DNA of 64,000 bases from Desulfobulbaceae bacterium (GCA_018335795.1 JAGXRP010000057.1:35771-99770), one strand, 5' to 3'. Counted from the first letter of the stretch, positions 1-8,581 are shown. Notes: generated from the sequence alone by a model not told the origin. Numbers and translations: made by a program.

Positions 1-29
1 GCAAATAACAAAACTTAAGCAGGTGTACG

Positions 30-1574
30 ATGAAAAGAACTGAAATCTTAGTGCTCGGTTCAGGTTTAGCCGGATGTATTGCGGCTTTGGCAGCAGCTGA
101 TTACGGTCGTGAAGTGACAATTGTCACCAAAGAAGATGATTTGTTGAGCGGAAATACCCCTTGGGCGCAAGGTGGAATTATCTACAAGGGTGTTCGTGAC
201 ACTCCCAAAAAACTGAAAGCCGACATCATGACAGCGGGCGACGGGCATTGTTGGGAAACCGCAGTCAATCAATTATGCGAGTTGGGTCCCAAATTAATCG
301 AAAAATATCTCTTTGACCGTTTGAATGTGGATTTCGACCGCGATAAAGAAGGCAAAGTCCATCTAACCGCCGAAGGAGCGCATTCTGAGCCACGAATTAT
401 ACATTCCAAAGATAGTACCGGGCATTCGATTCATGAAGCAGTCATTCGCGAAGTAAAGAAAAATCCGCATATTAAAATTCTGACAAATCAGACTGTTGTT
501 GATTTGCTGACCTTGTCGCATCATTCGACTAATACATTAGATATTTACAAAAAGCCGGCTTGTTTCGGGGCATATGTTATTGATAACACTTCATCTAAAT
601 TATACCCTATTTATGCCAACGAGACTATTCTTGCTCTCGGTGGCGTTGGGCAAATTTATCTCCATACAACAAATCCGTCCGAAACTACTGGAGATGGCAT
701 TGGTGTTGCTTGGCGTGCAGGCGCTCGATGTTTCAATTTGCAATTTATTCAATTCCACCCAACGACGTTTTACAATCAGCGCGACAGATTTCTAATCTCT
801 GAAGCTGTTCGCGGAGAAGGTGGCATCTTGATTGACAAATCCGGCAAAGATTTCATGAAAGATTATCATGAATCAGGTTCGCTGGCTCCACGTGATATTG
901 TTGCCCGTGCTATTCATCAAACTATGCTCGAAACGCACCACCCGTGCGTTTACTTAGACATCAGCTCCAAAGACTCGACTTGGGTGAAGGACAGATTCCC
1001 CTCAATTTACAAACATTGCCTCACAGGGGGTGTTGATATGACAAGTGAGCCTATTCCTGTCGTTCCTGCTGCACATTATCTTTGCGGCGGCGTTGGAGTT
1101 AGTTTAAAGGGAAAAACATCGCTCCAAAGGCTTTATGCAGTAGGCGAAGTCTCTTGCACAGGTGTTCATGGTGCAAACAGACTTGCTTCAACATCATTGC
1201 TCGAATGCGTCGTTTGGGGGCATATTGCGGGTTCGCAAGCGGCTCTGAATAGCGAGGACAATGATTATTTCCCCGATATTTTCGATTGGAAAGAAGAAAC
1301 TGAATTCATTGACCCTGCGTTGATTTCGCAAGATTGGCTAACGATTAAAAATACTATGTGGAACTACGTCGGATTGGTACGCACAAGGCAAAGATTGCTC
1401 CGTGCAACTACAATTTTACGACATTTGCAGACCGAAATTGAGCAATTTTACCAAAAAGCGCGTATGACAAAAAAAATCATCGAATTGCGTAATGGTGTCC
1501 AAACTGCTATTGCCGTAACATCTGCCACTTTGGAAACCAGAGTAAGTAAAGGCACGCATTATATAACCGATTAA
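30..1574 (+). CDS. nadB: L-aspartate oxidase
   Basis: Cytoplasmic FAD enzyme that oxidises L-aspartate to iminoaspartate, the first step of de novo NAD synthesis. The 514-aa length is normal for the family. Seen: N-terminal dinucleotide-binding motif GSGLAGC at residues 11-17, the flavin-site segment NTPWAQGGI, the active-site region FIQFHPTTFY, SEAVRGEGG, and the C-terminal FAD-binding block AVGEVSCTGVHGANRLAS. The GVHGANRLAS wording separates NadB from succinate dehydrogenase flavoproteins. An AGGTG sequence lies before the ATG. An ABC ATPase and smpB follow closely on the same strand. No nadA or nadC is in view. Confidence 0.95.
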   Translation: MKRTEILVLGSGLAGCIAALAAADYGREVTIVTKEDDLLSGNTPWAQGGIIYKGVRDTPKKLKADIMTAGDGHCWETAVNQLCELGPKLIEKYLFDRLNVDFDRDKEGKVHLTAEGAHSEPRIIHSKDSTGHSIHEAVIREVKKNPHIKILTNQTVVDLLTLSHHSTNTLDIYKKPACFGAYVIDNTSSKLYPIYANETILALGGVGQIYLHTTNPSETTGDGIGVAWRAGARCFNLQFIQFHPTTFYNQRDRFLISEAVRGEGGILIDKSGKDFMKDYHESGSLAPRDIVARAIHQTMLETHHPCVYLDISSKDSTWVKDRFPSIYKHCLTGGVDMTSEPIPVVPAAHYLCGGVGVSLKGKTSLQRLYAVGEVSCTGVHGANRLASTSLLECVVWGHIAGSQAALNSEDNDYFPDIFDWKEETEFIDPALISQDWLTIKNTMWNYVGLVRTRQRLLRATTILRHLQTEIEQFYQKARMTKKIIELRNGVQTAIAVTSATLETRVSKGTHYITD

Positions 1575-1607
1575 AATATTTTTCGCTTTCGACACTCACT
1601 ATTCTTT

Positions 1608-2381
1608 ATGATTGAAATTCATAACATATCGAAAAGCTTCGGACCAAAAGTTGTCCTCCAGGGAGTCAATTTGACTATTCCCGAGGGCGATTCTATTTGC
1701 ATTATCGGCAAATCAGGCTCAGGGAAAAGTGTATTGCTCAAACATATTGTCGGTTTGCTCGAATCGGACGATGGCTACGTTAAGGTGGACGGCGAGCGTA
1801 TGGACCAACTCACAAAATGGCAACTTTTCATACTTCGTCGAACAATGGGATTCGTATTCCAAGGGGCGGCATTATTTGACTCGCTGACTGTTTTCGAGAA
1901 TGTGATTCTGGGGCTTTACGAACATGGCGAACGAGACATAGAAATTCTTGAAAACGAGGCTAAGCGCGTGCTCTCGGCAGTACAACTATTGCCAGAGCAA
2001 AACAGCATCGGCGATAATGAATTTTCGCGAGAATGGAATATTTTGAAAAATATCAAGCCCTCCGATTTATCAGGTGGTATGAAAAAGCGTGTCGGAGTGG
2101 CTCGTGCTCTTGTCGGCAATCCCAAATATATTTTCTACGACGAGCCGACCACAGGGCTTGACCCCGTGACTTCGGAGCAGATTGACTTGCTGATCGCAGA
2201 TTTGACCAACAAATTGAACGTGACTTCAGTTGTCATCACTCACGATATGTTTTCGGTATTTCGAATTGCGAAATCGGTGGCAATGCTCCACGATGGAAAA
2301 GTCAGATTTTCAGGTACGGCAGAAGAATTACAAAAATCGGAAGACCCCGTAGTAATCGAATTTATCAGTAGGTTTATGTAA
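1608..2381 (+). CDS. ABC transporter ATP-binding protein, Mla (phospholipid/toluene) type
   Basis: A 257-aa ATPase subunit of an ABC importer/exporter. Seen: Walker A GKSGSGKS (residues 34-41), Q-loop region FVFQGAALFDSLTVFENV, signature LSGGMKKR, Walker B with YDEPTTGLDP, and a switch histidine in VVITHD. The sequence around AALFDSLTVFENV and the signature LSGGMKKR is typical of MlaF/Ttg2A proteins, which energise phospholipid transport between the two membranes. The permease and substrate-binding partners are not in the window, so the MlaF identity is inferred from family resemblance. The gene ends 1 nt before smpB, suggesting co-transcription. Confidence 0.88.
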   Translation: MIEIHNISKSFGPKVVLQGVNLTIPEGDSICIIGKSGSGKSVLLKHIVGLLESDDGYVKVDGERMDQLTKWQLFILRRTMGFVFQGAALFDSLTVFENVILGLYEHGERDIEILENEAKRVLSAVQLLPEQNSIGDNEFSREWNILKNIKPSDLSGGMKKRVGVARALVGNPKYIFYDEPTTGLDPVTSEQIDLLIADLTNKLNVTSVVITHDMFSVFRIAKSVAMLHDGKVRFSGTAEELQKSEDPVVIEFISRFM

Positions 2382-2382
2382 A

Positions 2383-2856
2383 ATGGCAAATATAGAAGCT
2401 GTTAGAGAGCGTAAGCAAAGGCTCATCACGTCCAATCGCAAAGCAAGGTTCGAGTACGAAGTGGTCAGTACGCTCGAATGTGGAATCGTCTTGACCGGCA
2501 CGGAAGTTAAATCATTACGTACCGGACGATGCAGTTTGCAGGATTCGTACGCCGCTATCGAAGTAAACGAATTGATTATTTACAACATGCACATCAACGA
2601 ATATGAGCACGGCAATCGCCAAAATCACATACCTAAGCGCGACCGTAAGTTGCTTGTTCATGAGCGAGAATTGAATAAATTGCGAAATGCCGTTAACGAG
2701 AAAAGCATGACACTTGTGCCACTTTCGATTTACTTTTCCGGGCATCTTGTAAAAGTAGAACTTGCATTAGTGAGAGCAAAACGCAAATATGACAAACGCG
2801 AAACAACCAAAAAGCGTGAAACAGAACGCGAAATCAGACGCAGTTTTAAACGGTAA
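2383..2856 (+). CDS. smpB: SsrA-binding protein SmpB
   Basis: SmpB binds tmRNA and carries it into stalled ribosomes for trans-translation. The 157-aa length is normal. Seen: GIVLTGTEVKSLR near residue 35, a central DSYAAI / NMHINEYEHG segment, RDRKLLVHERE, and the basic C-terminal tail KKRETEREIRRSFKR that enters the ribosomal decoding centre. It starts directly after the stop of the ABC ATPase gene, so it is probably last in that transcript; a strong terminator follows about 30 bp downstream. The tmRNA gene itself was not seen in the window. Confidence 0.96.
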   Translation: MANIEAVRERKQRLITSNRKARFEYEVVSTLECGIVLTGTEVKSLRTGRCSLQDSYAAIEVNELIIYNMHINEYEHGNRQNHIPKRDRKLLVHERELNKLRNAVNEKSMTLVPLSIYFSGHLVKVELALVRAKRKYDKRETTKKRETEREIRRSFKR

Positions 2857-2885
2857 GAAACGAAACGAAAAAAAAATAATAATTT

Positions 2886-2920
2886 AAAAAAAGTATTTGG
2901 ATATATCAAATACTTTTTTT
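2886..2920 (+). terminator. Rho-independent terminator after smpB
   Basis: A 14-bp perfect stem (2886-2899 pairing with 2907-2920) with a 7-nt loop. The stem begins with seven As and ends in seven Ts, so it can act in both directions. Its place just after smpB fits the end of the nadB-ABC-smpB transcript. Confidence 0.85.
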
Positions 2921-3042
2921 ATTTTGAAAAAGTTGTAAATGGTTCATTGAAAAAAGTTTTTCATGGTGTAAATAAAAACATTTAATATAGACCCGTAGCG
3001 GGTTCTGTGGTGTTTTCATTTATTAAATTTACTGGAGTATTT

Positions 3043-3135
3043 ATGAATCTGTCAGATGTACATAACAAGTACAAAAGTCGCGTTATGAGTACCGAGTACC
3101 GAGTACCGAGTACCGAGTACCGAGTACCACTTTAA
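3043..3135 (+). CDS. Possible 30-aa small ORF built on a heptanucleotide repeat
   Basis: ATG at 3043 with GGAG 6 nt upstream opens a 30-codon frame that ends at TAA 3135. The second half is encoded by the six GAGTACC repeats and reads STEYRVPSTEYRVP, because a 7-bp repeat gives a 7-codon period every 21 bp. I do not recognise the peptide. It could be a real small protein, a leader whose frame changes with repeat number, or chance. The good ribosome binding site is the only positive evidence. Confidence 0.3.
   Translation: MNLSDVHNKYKSRVMSTEYRVPSTEYRVPL
3087..3128. repeat. Tandem heptanucleotide repeat (GAGTACC)x6
   Basis: Six perfect head-to-tail copies of GAGTACC occupy 3087-3128. The array lies between the smpB terminator and a small secreted protein gene starting 33 bp downstream. 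Perfect copies imply recent slippage or selection, and a 7-bp unit changes the reading frame of anything translated through it. Confidence 0.95.
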
Positions 3136-3161
3136 GCAACCGCTTAATTCGGAGGCTTGAG

Positions 3162-3467
3162 ATGGTTAGAATTGCCCTTTTGTTTGTAATTTTTGTGGGC
3201 TTCACAGGAATTACAAACAGTCAAACATACAACCCAACGGATGGCAATGTTATTGTATCATTTGATTTACCTGAGAAAGGTATCTATTCGATTTCAGTTT
3301 ATGGTAATCTTGGGAATGAAATCTTTAAACAAGAAATCAATTCAGGAGCAAATTTGAATGTTGAATTCGAATTGAAATCAAATTCATTTGCAATAGGAAC
3401 GTATAATGTTGTTATCTCCGGGAGTAACGGTGAAATTATGAACGGTAAATTTATAAAAGTAAAATAA
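3162..3467 (+). CDS. Small exported protein resembling a stand-alone T9SS C-terminal domain
   Basis: A 101-aa protein with a signal peptide (hydrophobic LLFVIFVGFTGI followed by NSQT). The rest looks like the beta-sandwich of a type IX secretion C-terminal sorting domain: VSFDLPEKGIYSISVYGNLG, FELKSNSFAIGTYNVVISG and terminal GKFIKVK match the strand pattern of such domains (compare the C-terminus of the next gene). There is no N-terminal passenger. It may be a remnant of a larger T9SS cargo, or a small surface protein. GGAGG lies upstream of the ATG. Confidence 0.6.
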   Translation: MVRIALLFVIFVGFTGITNSQTYNPTDGNVIVSFDLPEKGIYSISVYGNLGNEIFKQEINSGANLNVEFELKSNSFAIGTYNVVISGSNGEIMNGKFIKVK

Positions 3468-3484
3468 TAATTGTTATTAACAAA

Positions 3485-3512
3485 ACCTGCCCACGATAAA
3501 AAGTGGGCAGGT
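3485..3512 (+). terminator. Intergenic hairpin
   Basis: A perfect 10-bp stem (3485-3494 with 3503-3512) and an 8-nt loop between two exported-protein genes, followed by AAAATTTTAAAA rather than a clean T-run. It may be a weak terminator or mRNA-end stabiliser. Its presence argues against a TTG start at 3471 for the next gene. Confidence 0.5.
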
Positions 3513-3533
3513 AAAATTTTAAAAGGACCTAAA

Positions 3534-4916
3534 ATGAATTATTACATATTAATTTTAATATTTATCTTACCTATAAATTTGTTGTCTAAAGATGTTTATA
3601 ATATAGAAAAAGCTTATTCTTTTTCTCAACTTATTGCCGCAAGCTCTATGAGTATAAAATGTTTAGATGAAAATAACTGTATTTTATTAAGGACTGACAA
3701 TTATTCATCTGGAATAATGCTTGAAAAAACTACTGATGGTGGTAATACATGGACATTAATTTTTGCCGATACTACTTTCAAATCGAGTGATTCTATTTAT
3801 CTTCCAAATTATTGGGGTGTAGCTTGTGAATATTTTGAAGATGGTAAAATAATAATATTTACTAATAGAGGACATATAATTATATCTGAAGATTTTGGGG
3901 AATCATTTATCAATTACCCTCAAATCGAAAACTACGGTCATCATTCTTTTGTAATGCTTGATTCAATAAATGCAATTACAACTTCAGTAAATTGGGTTGA
4001 CTACCCCGGCTCAAAAATTCAATTTTTAAAATCTTCAGATGCTTGTAAAAGTTGGAAAGAAATAATTGTACCAGATTCAATAAAAGCAAAATGGTATTTT
4101 GGGGGCTTATACAAACAAAAAGACAAAAGTTTAATGATTTATTGTGAAACAATTTATGGACTTGAAAGAGATTCTACAAAAAATTATTTCTATCATACAG
4201 ATTTCGAAGGTAGTTTCTGGAAATTTTTTGAAGTTCCAAAATTTGTTGATAATATTTATATGTTCGATGAATATGAAGGTTTTGCAACAGGTAGAAATCA
4301 AATTTTTGGTAGTTTCAATGATACAGCAATAACATCCAAAACATATGATGGAGGTAAAACATGGATAGTTAAATCGAAAACTACCTGGCCCAATGAAATG
4401 TTTTCTTCTCAATTAATTCATAATGATACTAATGTTTTTATTTCTGGTTCAGAATTTGGATTTCTTAAATCAACTGATAAGGGAGAGAGTTGGTATCAAC
4501 CGGAATTTCAATTAAATGATGATGTAAATCCTTTAGCTGCGATAACAAGTTTAGAGTGTAGTTTTGATAATGGGATTCTTTATTTTTATACTTTACCTAT
4601 GCAAGTCCTAAAAGCCACAAGAATAGGAACATCCGTCGCTTCGCCATCTGTGAAGCCCAAACGGATTTATCCAAACCCTGTGACATACGGCTCTGACTTC
4701 ATAGCAGAGTATGAAATTGCGACTTCCGGGCATCTGAAAATGTATCTGTCCGATTTGTCGGGTCGCGAAGTTTGCCCTCTATATAGCGATTTCGCCGAAT
4801 CGGGCTCCTACTCGATATCTTTGCGTTTACCAGAGAATATCAGTTCGGGCAGCTATTGGCTCGTCTCCGAACAACACGGCTACAAGCATGTCCAACTACT
4901 GAATGTGGTGAAATAG
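3534..4916 (+). CDS. Secreted BNR/sialidase-like repeat protein with T9SS type A sorting domain
   Basis: About 460 aa from ATG 3534, chosen because AGGA precedes it and a signal peptide follows (MNYYILILIFILPINLLS). The body carries repeated Asp-box/BNR-like turns: TTDGGNTW, SEDFGESF, SSDACKSW, TYDGGKTW, STDKGESW, implying a beta-propeller. The C-terminus begins RIYPNPV and ends SGSYWLVSEQHGYKHVQLLNVVK-like, a typical type A sorting signal for outer-membrane translocation by T9SS. The last ~290 bp are clearly richer in G/C than the rest of the gene, so the sorting domain may have been joined to an AT-rich passenger by recombination. Ligand unknown. Confidence 0.82.
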   Translation: MNYYILILIFILPINLLSKDVYNIEKAYSFSQLIAASSMSIKCLDENNCILLRTDNYSSGIMLEKTTDGGNTWTLIFADTTFKSSDSIYLPNYWGVACEYFEDGKIIIFTNRGHIIISEDFGESFINYPQIENYGHHSFVMLDSINAITTSVNWVDYPGSKIQFLKSSDACKSWKEIIVPDSIKAKWYFGGLYKQKDKSLMIYCETIYGLERDSTKNYFYHTDFEGSFWKFFEVPKFVDNIYMFDEYEGFATGRNQIFGSFNDTAITSKTYDGGKTWIVKSKTTWPNEMFSSQLIHNDTNVFISGSEFGFLKSTDKGESWYQPEFQLNDDVNPLAAITSLECSFDNGILYFYTLPMQVLKATRIGTSVASPSVKPKRIYPNPVTYGSDFIAEYEIATSGHLKMYLSDLSGREVCPLYSDFAESGSYSISLRLPENISSGSYWLVSEQHGYKHVQLLNVVK

Positions 4917-5077
4917 TGATGATTGACTGACTCAATGAGCTTTATTGATGCTCATTGAGTTGCAAAAAAAGATGAATATTTTTACATATTTTTCCAATCT
5001 AAGAACAACTTTATCGTATAATATTTATATTAGTATCTTGTAAAATGATAGAAGTTAAATACTTTTTGAGGTGATTT

Positions 5078-5926
5078 ATGATTAAGAGAATTCTTTTGCC
5101 TTTAGATGACTCAGAATATAGCAAGAAGGCGCTTGAACTTGCCATTTGGCTTGCAAAGCATCACGATGCAGAATTGACCGGTATGGTAATCTTAGATGTA
5201 CCCGGAATCAAACATTCATTTGGCTCAATTCCGCTGGGTGCAACGTACTACACCAAATTGTTGAGCGATTCGCGTTTGGCAACAGCAAAGGAACGCATTA
5301 ACGGGCTAATCCAAAGTTTTAATACAGAATGTGAAAAGCATTCCGTTCGTTACGCTAACTACAAAATCGAGGGTGTCCCGAGTGATGCCATTCTCGACGC
5401 ATCTAAATATTACGATGTGATGATAGTCGGCAAACGGACATTCTTTGAGTTTGATAGCGAAGGAACAGATGGACAATCTTTCGAGAAACTTTTGGATTAC
5501 TCGATTACTCCTGTGATTGCGGTTCCTAAGGAACTAAACTTAGAAAAACACACAAAAGAAGCTCGCAAGTACCTCATAATGTTTGATGCGAGTATTCCCT
5601 CATGTCGTGCCTTGCAGAGATTTGCACAGATGGCTGCGACGGGCAATATCGAGCTCAAACTCTTTATGTCGCATGATGACGAAGACTACCGCAATCACGA
5701 GTTAAATCAAGCAAAAGAATTACTCAATGCTCATGGTTTTGAAAAGGTAACAACCGAAGGCTCGGACATTGACATCAAGAAGCTGTTCACACCGGAAGAA
5801 ATGAAGAACTATGACGGTGTAGTTCTTGGCTCTCACTCAAAAAGCACTATCGCTACATTTTTCACAGGTAGCTTTACTCGCTACGTTATCGAAAACAGCA
5901 AGAGAGTTGTATTCGTAGGGCAGTAG
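5078..5926 (+). CDS. Tandem universal stress protein (UspA family)
   Basis: A 282-aa cytoplasmic protein with two Usp domains. The first begins IKRILLPLDDSEYSKKALELA and the second near residue 165 with YLIMFDASIPSCRALQRFA. The second domain ends in LGSHSKSTIATFFTGSFTRYVI, resembling the ATP-binding G-x2-G-x9-G(S/T) signature; the equivalent part of the first domain is degenerate. GAGGTG precedes the ATG. A terminator follows. Usp proteins are usually induced in growth arrest; no specific partner is visible here. Confidence 0.88.
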   Translation: MIKRILLPLDDSEYSKKALELAIWLAKHHDAELTGMVILDVPGIKHSFGSIPLGATYYTKLLSDSRLATAKERINGLIQSFNTECEKHSVRYANYKIEGVPSDAILDASKYYDVMIVGKRTFFEFDSEGTDGQSFEKLLDYSITPVIAVPKELNLEKHTKEARKYLIMFDASIPSCRALQRFAQMAATGNIELKLFMSHDDEDYRNHELNQAKELLNAHGFEKVTTEGSDIDIKKLFTPEEMKNYDGVVLGSHSKSTIATFFTGSFTRYVIENSKRVVFVGQ

Positions 5927-5947
5927 TCAGAATTTTGTGAATAGAAA

Positions 5948-5977
5948 AGAAGCTGTTGCAATTTAGCAGCTTCTTTT
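5948..5977 (+). terminator. Terminator after the UspA gene
   Basis: An 8-bp stem (5948-5955 AGAAGCTG with 5967-5974 CAGCTTCT) closed by an 11-nt loop and followed by TTT. It lies 22 bp after the UspA stop codon. Confidence 0.75.
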
Positions 5978-5987
5978 AGGAATATGA

Positions 5988-6040
5988 AAATCCCCCTGCT
6001 CGCAAGCTCCCCCTTTCAAAGGGGGATTAAGGGGGATTTT
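5988..6040. repeat. C/G-rich intergenic dispersed repeat (CCCCCTTT...AAAGGGGG family)
   Basis: Contains CTCCCCCTTTCAAAGGGGGA, a perfect inverted repeat, followed by TTAAGGGGGATTTT. Closely similar elements occur at 62197-62228 and 62596-62631 in the right host arm. It seems to be a mobile or amplified intergenic element of this genome. Confidence 0.75.
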
Positions 6041-6086
6041 GTTTTTATGAATATTTGATTGAGTGAACAAACATGTTGACTTAACA

Positions 6087-7157
6087 TTAAATTATTTTTT
6101 TGTCAATGTACTTCGAATTGATAATTCGCAAAGTACCCATGTAATCCATCTTGAATTGCAAGAAATCGCCAACTTTGTACTTGTTTTCGTTGTCGCCAAG
6201 GTCAATCACCAACATATCCGAACTTGCCCCGACGAAGCTCATATCGGGGTCAATCGGTGTAATGTGGCGCTCATCAACGTCGAGCAAACCAATATCAATA
6301 ATTGCTCGGTAAGATTTTTTCCCGACCAAATCTTGGTTAAATTCAAAACTGTGCCCGTCAACATTGGTTCCGAAATCACCCATCGGCACAACCGGTTTTT
6401 CGATTAATTCGATAATTTCGGCATAAAGCCTGAAAACGTCGTTGTTCATTTTATTCAGGGGCTTATCGTTATAGACATCTGTCCCGAGGAACAAGGTTTC
6501 GCCTACGCGAAAATGATTGATTCCTTTGGGTAGCAATTTCTGAAAAATTAACGGTATTGTAACCGATGACCCGCCCGACACAAATGGCAATGCTCTGTTA
6601 AATTTTGCTTCAATCAATTGCTTGTACAAACTGAGCTGAATCAGCTTGTCGGGATTGGGCAGAACTCCGTACAAACACGATAAATTTGTGCCGATTCCAA
6701 CAACTTCGATATTTTTGAGCTTGAACACATTTGAATAGAAGTTTACAAAATCATCGCCCATGACGCCTTCACGTAGCTCGCCAAGCTCAATCATTATGAT
6801 GATTTTATGTGTTTTCTGCTGTTTTTGGGCTTCTTCGGAGAGCAAGCGTATAGTTTCAATCTGAGTGTTCATGCTGATATCGGCATATTTGATGACACTT
6901 TGGACTACATTGCTTGCAGGGGGCTTTATGTAAACAGTTTCAATTTCGGGATTGATAGATTTCACCATTTTCAGATTTGATATTCGCGAATCGCAAACCT
7001 GCTTGATATCCAATTTCAAAAGTTCGGCAAGATAATCTTTGATACCGCATAGCATCTTAGTCACAACAGACCATTGTATGCCGTTTTTGTTGAATAATTT
7101 TTCGAGATAATCGAAATTATGCTTCAGCTTTTTTGAATCTAATGTAACGTATGCCAT
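6087..7157 (-). CDS. PLP-dependent amino-acid racemase, alanine/ornithine racemase family
   Basis: A 356-aa protein with the fold-type III alanine racemase N-terminal domain. The PLP-binding lysine is probably in SVVTKMLCG near residue 34, in place of the usual VVKANAYG. Other features are YIKPPAS, MIELGELREGV (PLP-site motif), VVGIGTNLSCLYG, a FVSGGSSVT segment, and HFRVGETLFLGTD. The segment order matches the predicted amino-acid racemases that include ornithine racemase rather than housekeeping Alr. The substrate cannot be told from sequence. The stop is 2 nt from the GNAT gene upstream, so the two probably form an operon. Confidence 0.78.
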   Translation of the reverse strand: MAYVTLDSKKLKHNFDYLEKLFNKNGIQWSVVTKMLCGIKDYLAELLKLDIKQVCDSRISNLKMVKSINPEIETVYIKPPASNVVQSVIKYADISMNTQIETIRLLSEEAQKQQKTHKIIIMIELGELREGVMGDDFVNFYSNVFKLKNIEVVGIGTNLSCLYGVLPNPDKLIQLSLYKQLIEAKFNRALPFVSGGSSVTIPLIFQKLLPKGINHFRVGETLFLGTDVYNDKPLNKMNNDVFRLYAEIIELIEKPVVPMGDFGTNVDGHSFEFNQDLVGKKSYRAIIDIGLLDVDERHITPIDPDMSFVGASSDMLVIDLGDNENKYKVGDFLQFKMDYMGTLRIINSKYIDKKII

Positions 7158-7159
7158 TA

Positions 7160-7600
7160 TTATTTTATCAGTCTCATTTCTAAATACTTATTCGTAAATC
7201 CAAGTTTTTCATATAGATACCTTGCAGGATTTTCGGGTTCGACATGAAGAGCTATGTTGCCTTTTGCAGTATTAATGGCTTCTGTCATCAACTTTTTGCC
7301 GACACCTTTGCCACGCATGTTTTTGTGAGTAGCGATATAAACAAGAATGTTTTCGGGGATATAACCCTTCATGCCCGTTTCATTGACCACGACAGCGCAT
7401 GCTATTTCTGTACCTTCGCGATTAACCAATACAAAACCACCAGGAGATTGGCTTTCTTTTATAGCATAATTGATAGCTTTTTCAATGTCCTCTTTCTTGT
7501 CACCGAATTGGTCTAAATTGTGAAACAAAAAATCAACAATTTCTTGCTTTTCAGCCGCTGATGGCTTCATTTCGGAGTTAAATAATTTCGTTTCTGTCAT
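7160..7600 (-). CDS. GNAT family N-acetyltransferase
   Basis: About 146 aa. The acetyl-CoA pyrophosphate-binding motif A is visible as VYIATHKNMRGKGVGKKLM, followed by NIALHVEPENPARYLYEKLGF (motif B). I use the ATG at 7600 because GAGAG lies 9 nt upstream; an in-frame TTG 15 nt earlier would overlap that site. It precedes the racemase gene by 2 nt, so an amino-acid-related substrate is plausible but unproven. Confidence 0.85.
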   Translation of the reverse strand: MTETKLFNSEMKPSAAEKQEIVDFLFHNLDQFGDKKEDIEKAINYAIKESQSPGGFVLVNREGTEIACAVVVNETGMKGYIPENILVYIATHKNMRGKGVGKKLMTEAINTAKGNIALHVEPENPARYLYEKLGFTNKYLEMRLIK

Positions 7601-7865
7601 AATATATTCTCTCAAATTAATAATATAAACTAATCAAATACCATATAATATAATTTCCGACACTAATAAAATAATCATTAATATCAAAATAAAGTATATG
7701 AAAATGAATAGATTACTAAAATACGCATAATAGTTGGATTAACCAAATAATTCACGAATTATCATCATAATTATCGCAAATTAATTGCCAAATAATCCCT
7801 ATTTATAGAAGATTTGAAGTAATATTTAGAGCATTATTTTGCGAATATTATCTATAAATATTATG

Positions 7866-8225
7866 CTAAATTCGCTCCAAATTCTCTCTCGTCAACTCTC
7901 CTTTGGTATCGCCTGTATTGAGAGTTGTGGCAGGTTCGAACAACATTATGGCGACCTCTTTCTCGGCAACGGGGCGATGCTCAATTCCATGCGGAACAAT
8001 CAAGAATTCATTCTTTTTGATTGTCACAGTTTTATCGCGAAATTCTATCTTTAGCTCTCCTTCGAGTACGTAGAAGAGTTCGTCTTCATTGTCGTGCTTA
8101 TGCCATACGAATTCTCCCAATAGCTTTGCGAGCTTGACATGTTGCCCATTCAATTCACCAACGATACGCGGATTGTAATAATCGCCAAACATCGCAAGCT
8201 TTTCCGATATATTCACCTTATTCAT
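7866..8225 (-). CDS. Cupin-domain protein
   Basis: A 119-aa single-domain cupin. Motif 1 reads WHKHDNEDELFYVLEGEL (metal ligands H, H, E) and motif 2 reads IVPHGIEHRPVAEKE (final H). Such small cupins bind a metal ion and may be isomerases, dioxygenases or sensors; no function can be assigned. It is the last clear host gene before the prophage on the left. The 265 bp between it and the GNAT gene is AT-rich, with nothing else recognised. Confidence 0.85.
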   Translation of the reverse strand: MNKVNISEKLAMFGDYYNPRIVGELNGQHVKLAKLLGEFVWHKHDNEDELFYVLEGELKIEFRDKTVTIKKNEFLIVPHGIEHRPVAEKEVAIMLFEPATTLNTGDTKGELTRENLERI

Positions 8226-8371
8226 GCTCTTCTCCCTAACATATCAAACTTATAGATTTACGCCAAAACTTTTTCATGTAATCTTGAATCTCAAGATGCA
8301 ATATAATCAAAAAAATGAAAATTCACATTTACACTCTACAAATGAAATGGGGAATAAGCAATCGTTTGGAA

Positions 8372-8413
8372 ACAAAAAAAAAGCCCTCGTAACATGTTGT
8401 ATTACAAGGGCTT
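8372..8413 (-). terminator. Leftward terminator near the left junction
   Basis: On the minus strand an 11-12 bp stem (8402-8413 with 8381-8392, one C/A mismatch on plus that is a G-U pair in RNA) is followed by at least eight Us. No gene lies upstream on that strand within 360 bp, suggesting it once ended an RNA or integrase gene that is now gone. Confidence 0.7.
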
Positions 8414-8559
8414 GGTATATCGTCTTGTGATCCCAAGGGAACTCCTACCCTATTTCTTGAAACCAATTGCCAGACGCCTCGAATCGCTTATATACTCAAG
8501 TTTGTTCAAATCAGATATTATCTTAAAAAGTCTAATTGACACAAATTTTGCTATATTAT

Positions 8560-8581
8560 TTGACACGTTTTTGACACGTTT
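8560..8581. repeat. Tandem 11-bp direct repeat TTGACACGTTT
   Basis: Two adjacent copies at 8560-8570 and 8571-8581; a related TTGACAC lies at 8537. The flanking sequence TTTTGCTAT is itself repeated on both sides. Tandem short repeats near a junction could be recombinase arm sites or a regulator binding site. Confidence 0.6.

Noticed and set aside
3087-3128. CRISPR or regulatory iterons
   Set aside because: A pure 7-bp tandem repeat without spacers; better described as a simple sequence repeat.
3471-3533. Upstream TTG start for the BNR/T9SS protein
   Set aside because: It would place a 10-bp hairpin in the coding region and 21 charged residues before the signal peptide; ATG 3534 has its own ribosome site.
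8414-8500. Possible minus-strand tRNA upstream of a terminator
   Set aside because: Only the 3' end looks tRNA-like; no T-loop TTCGAxx, anticodon stem or matching acceptor stem can be drawn.
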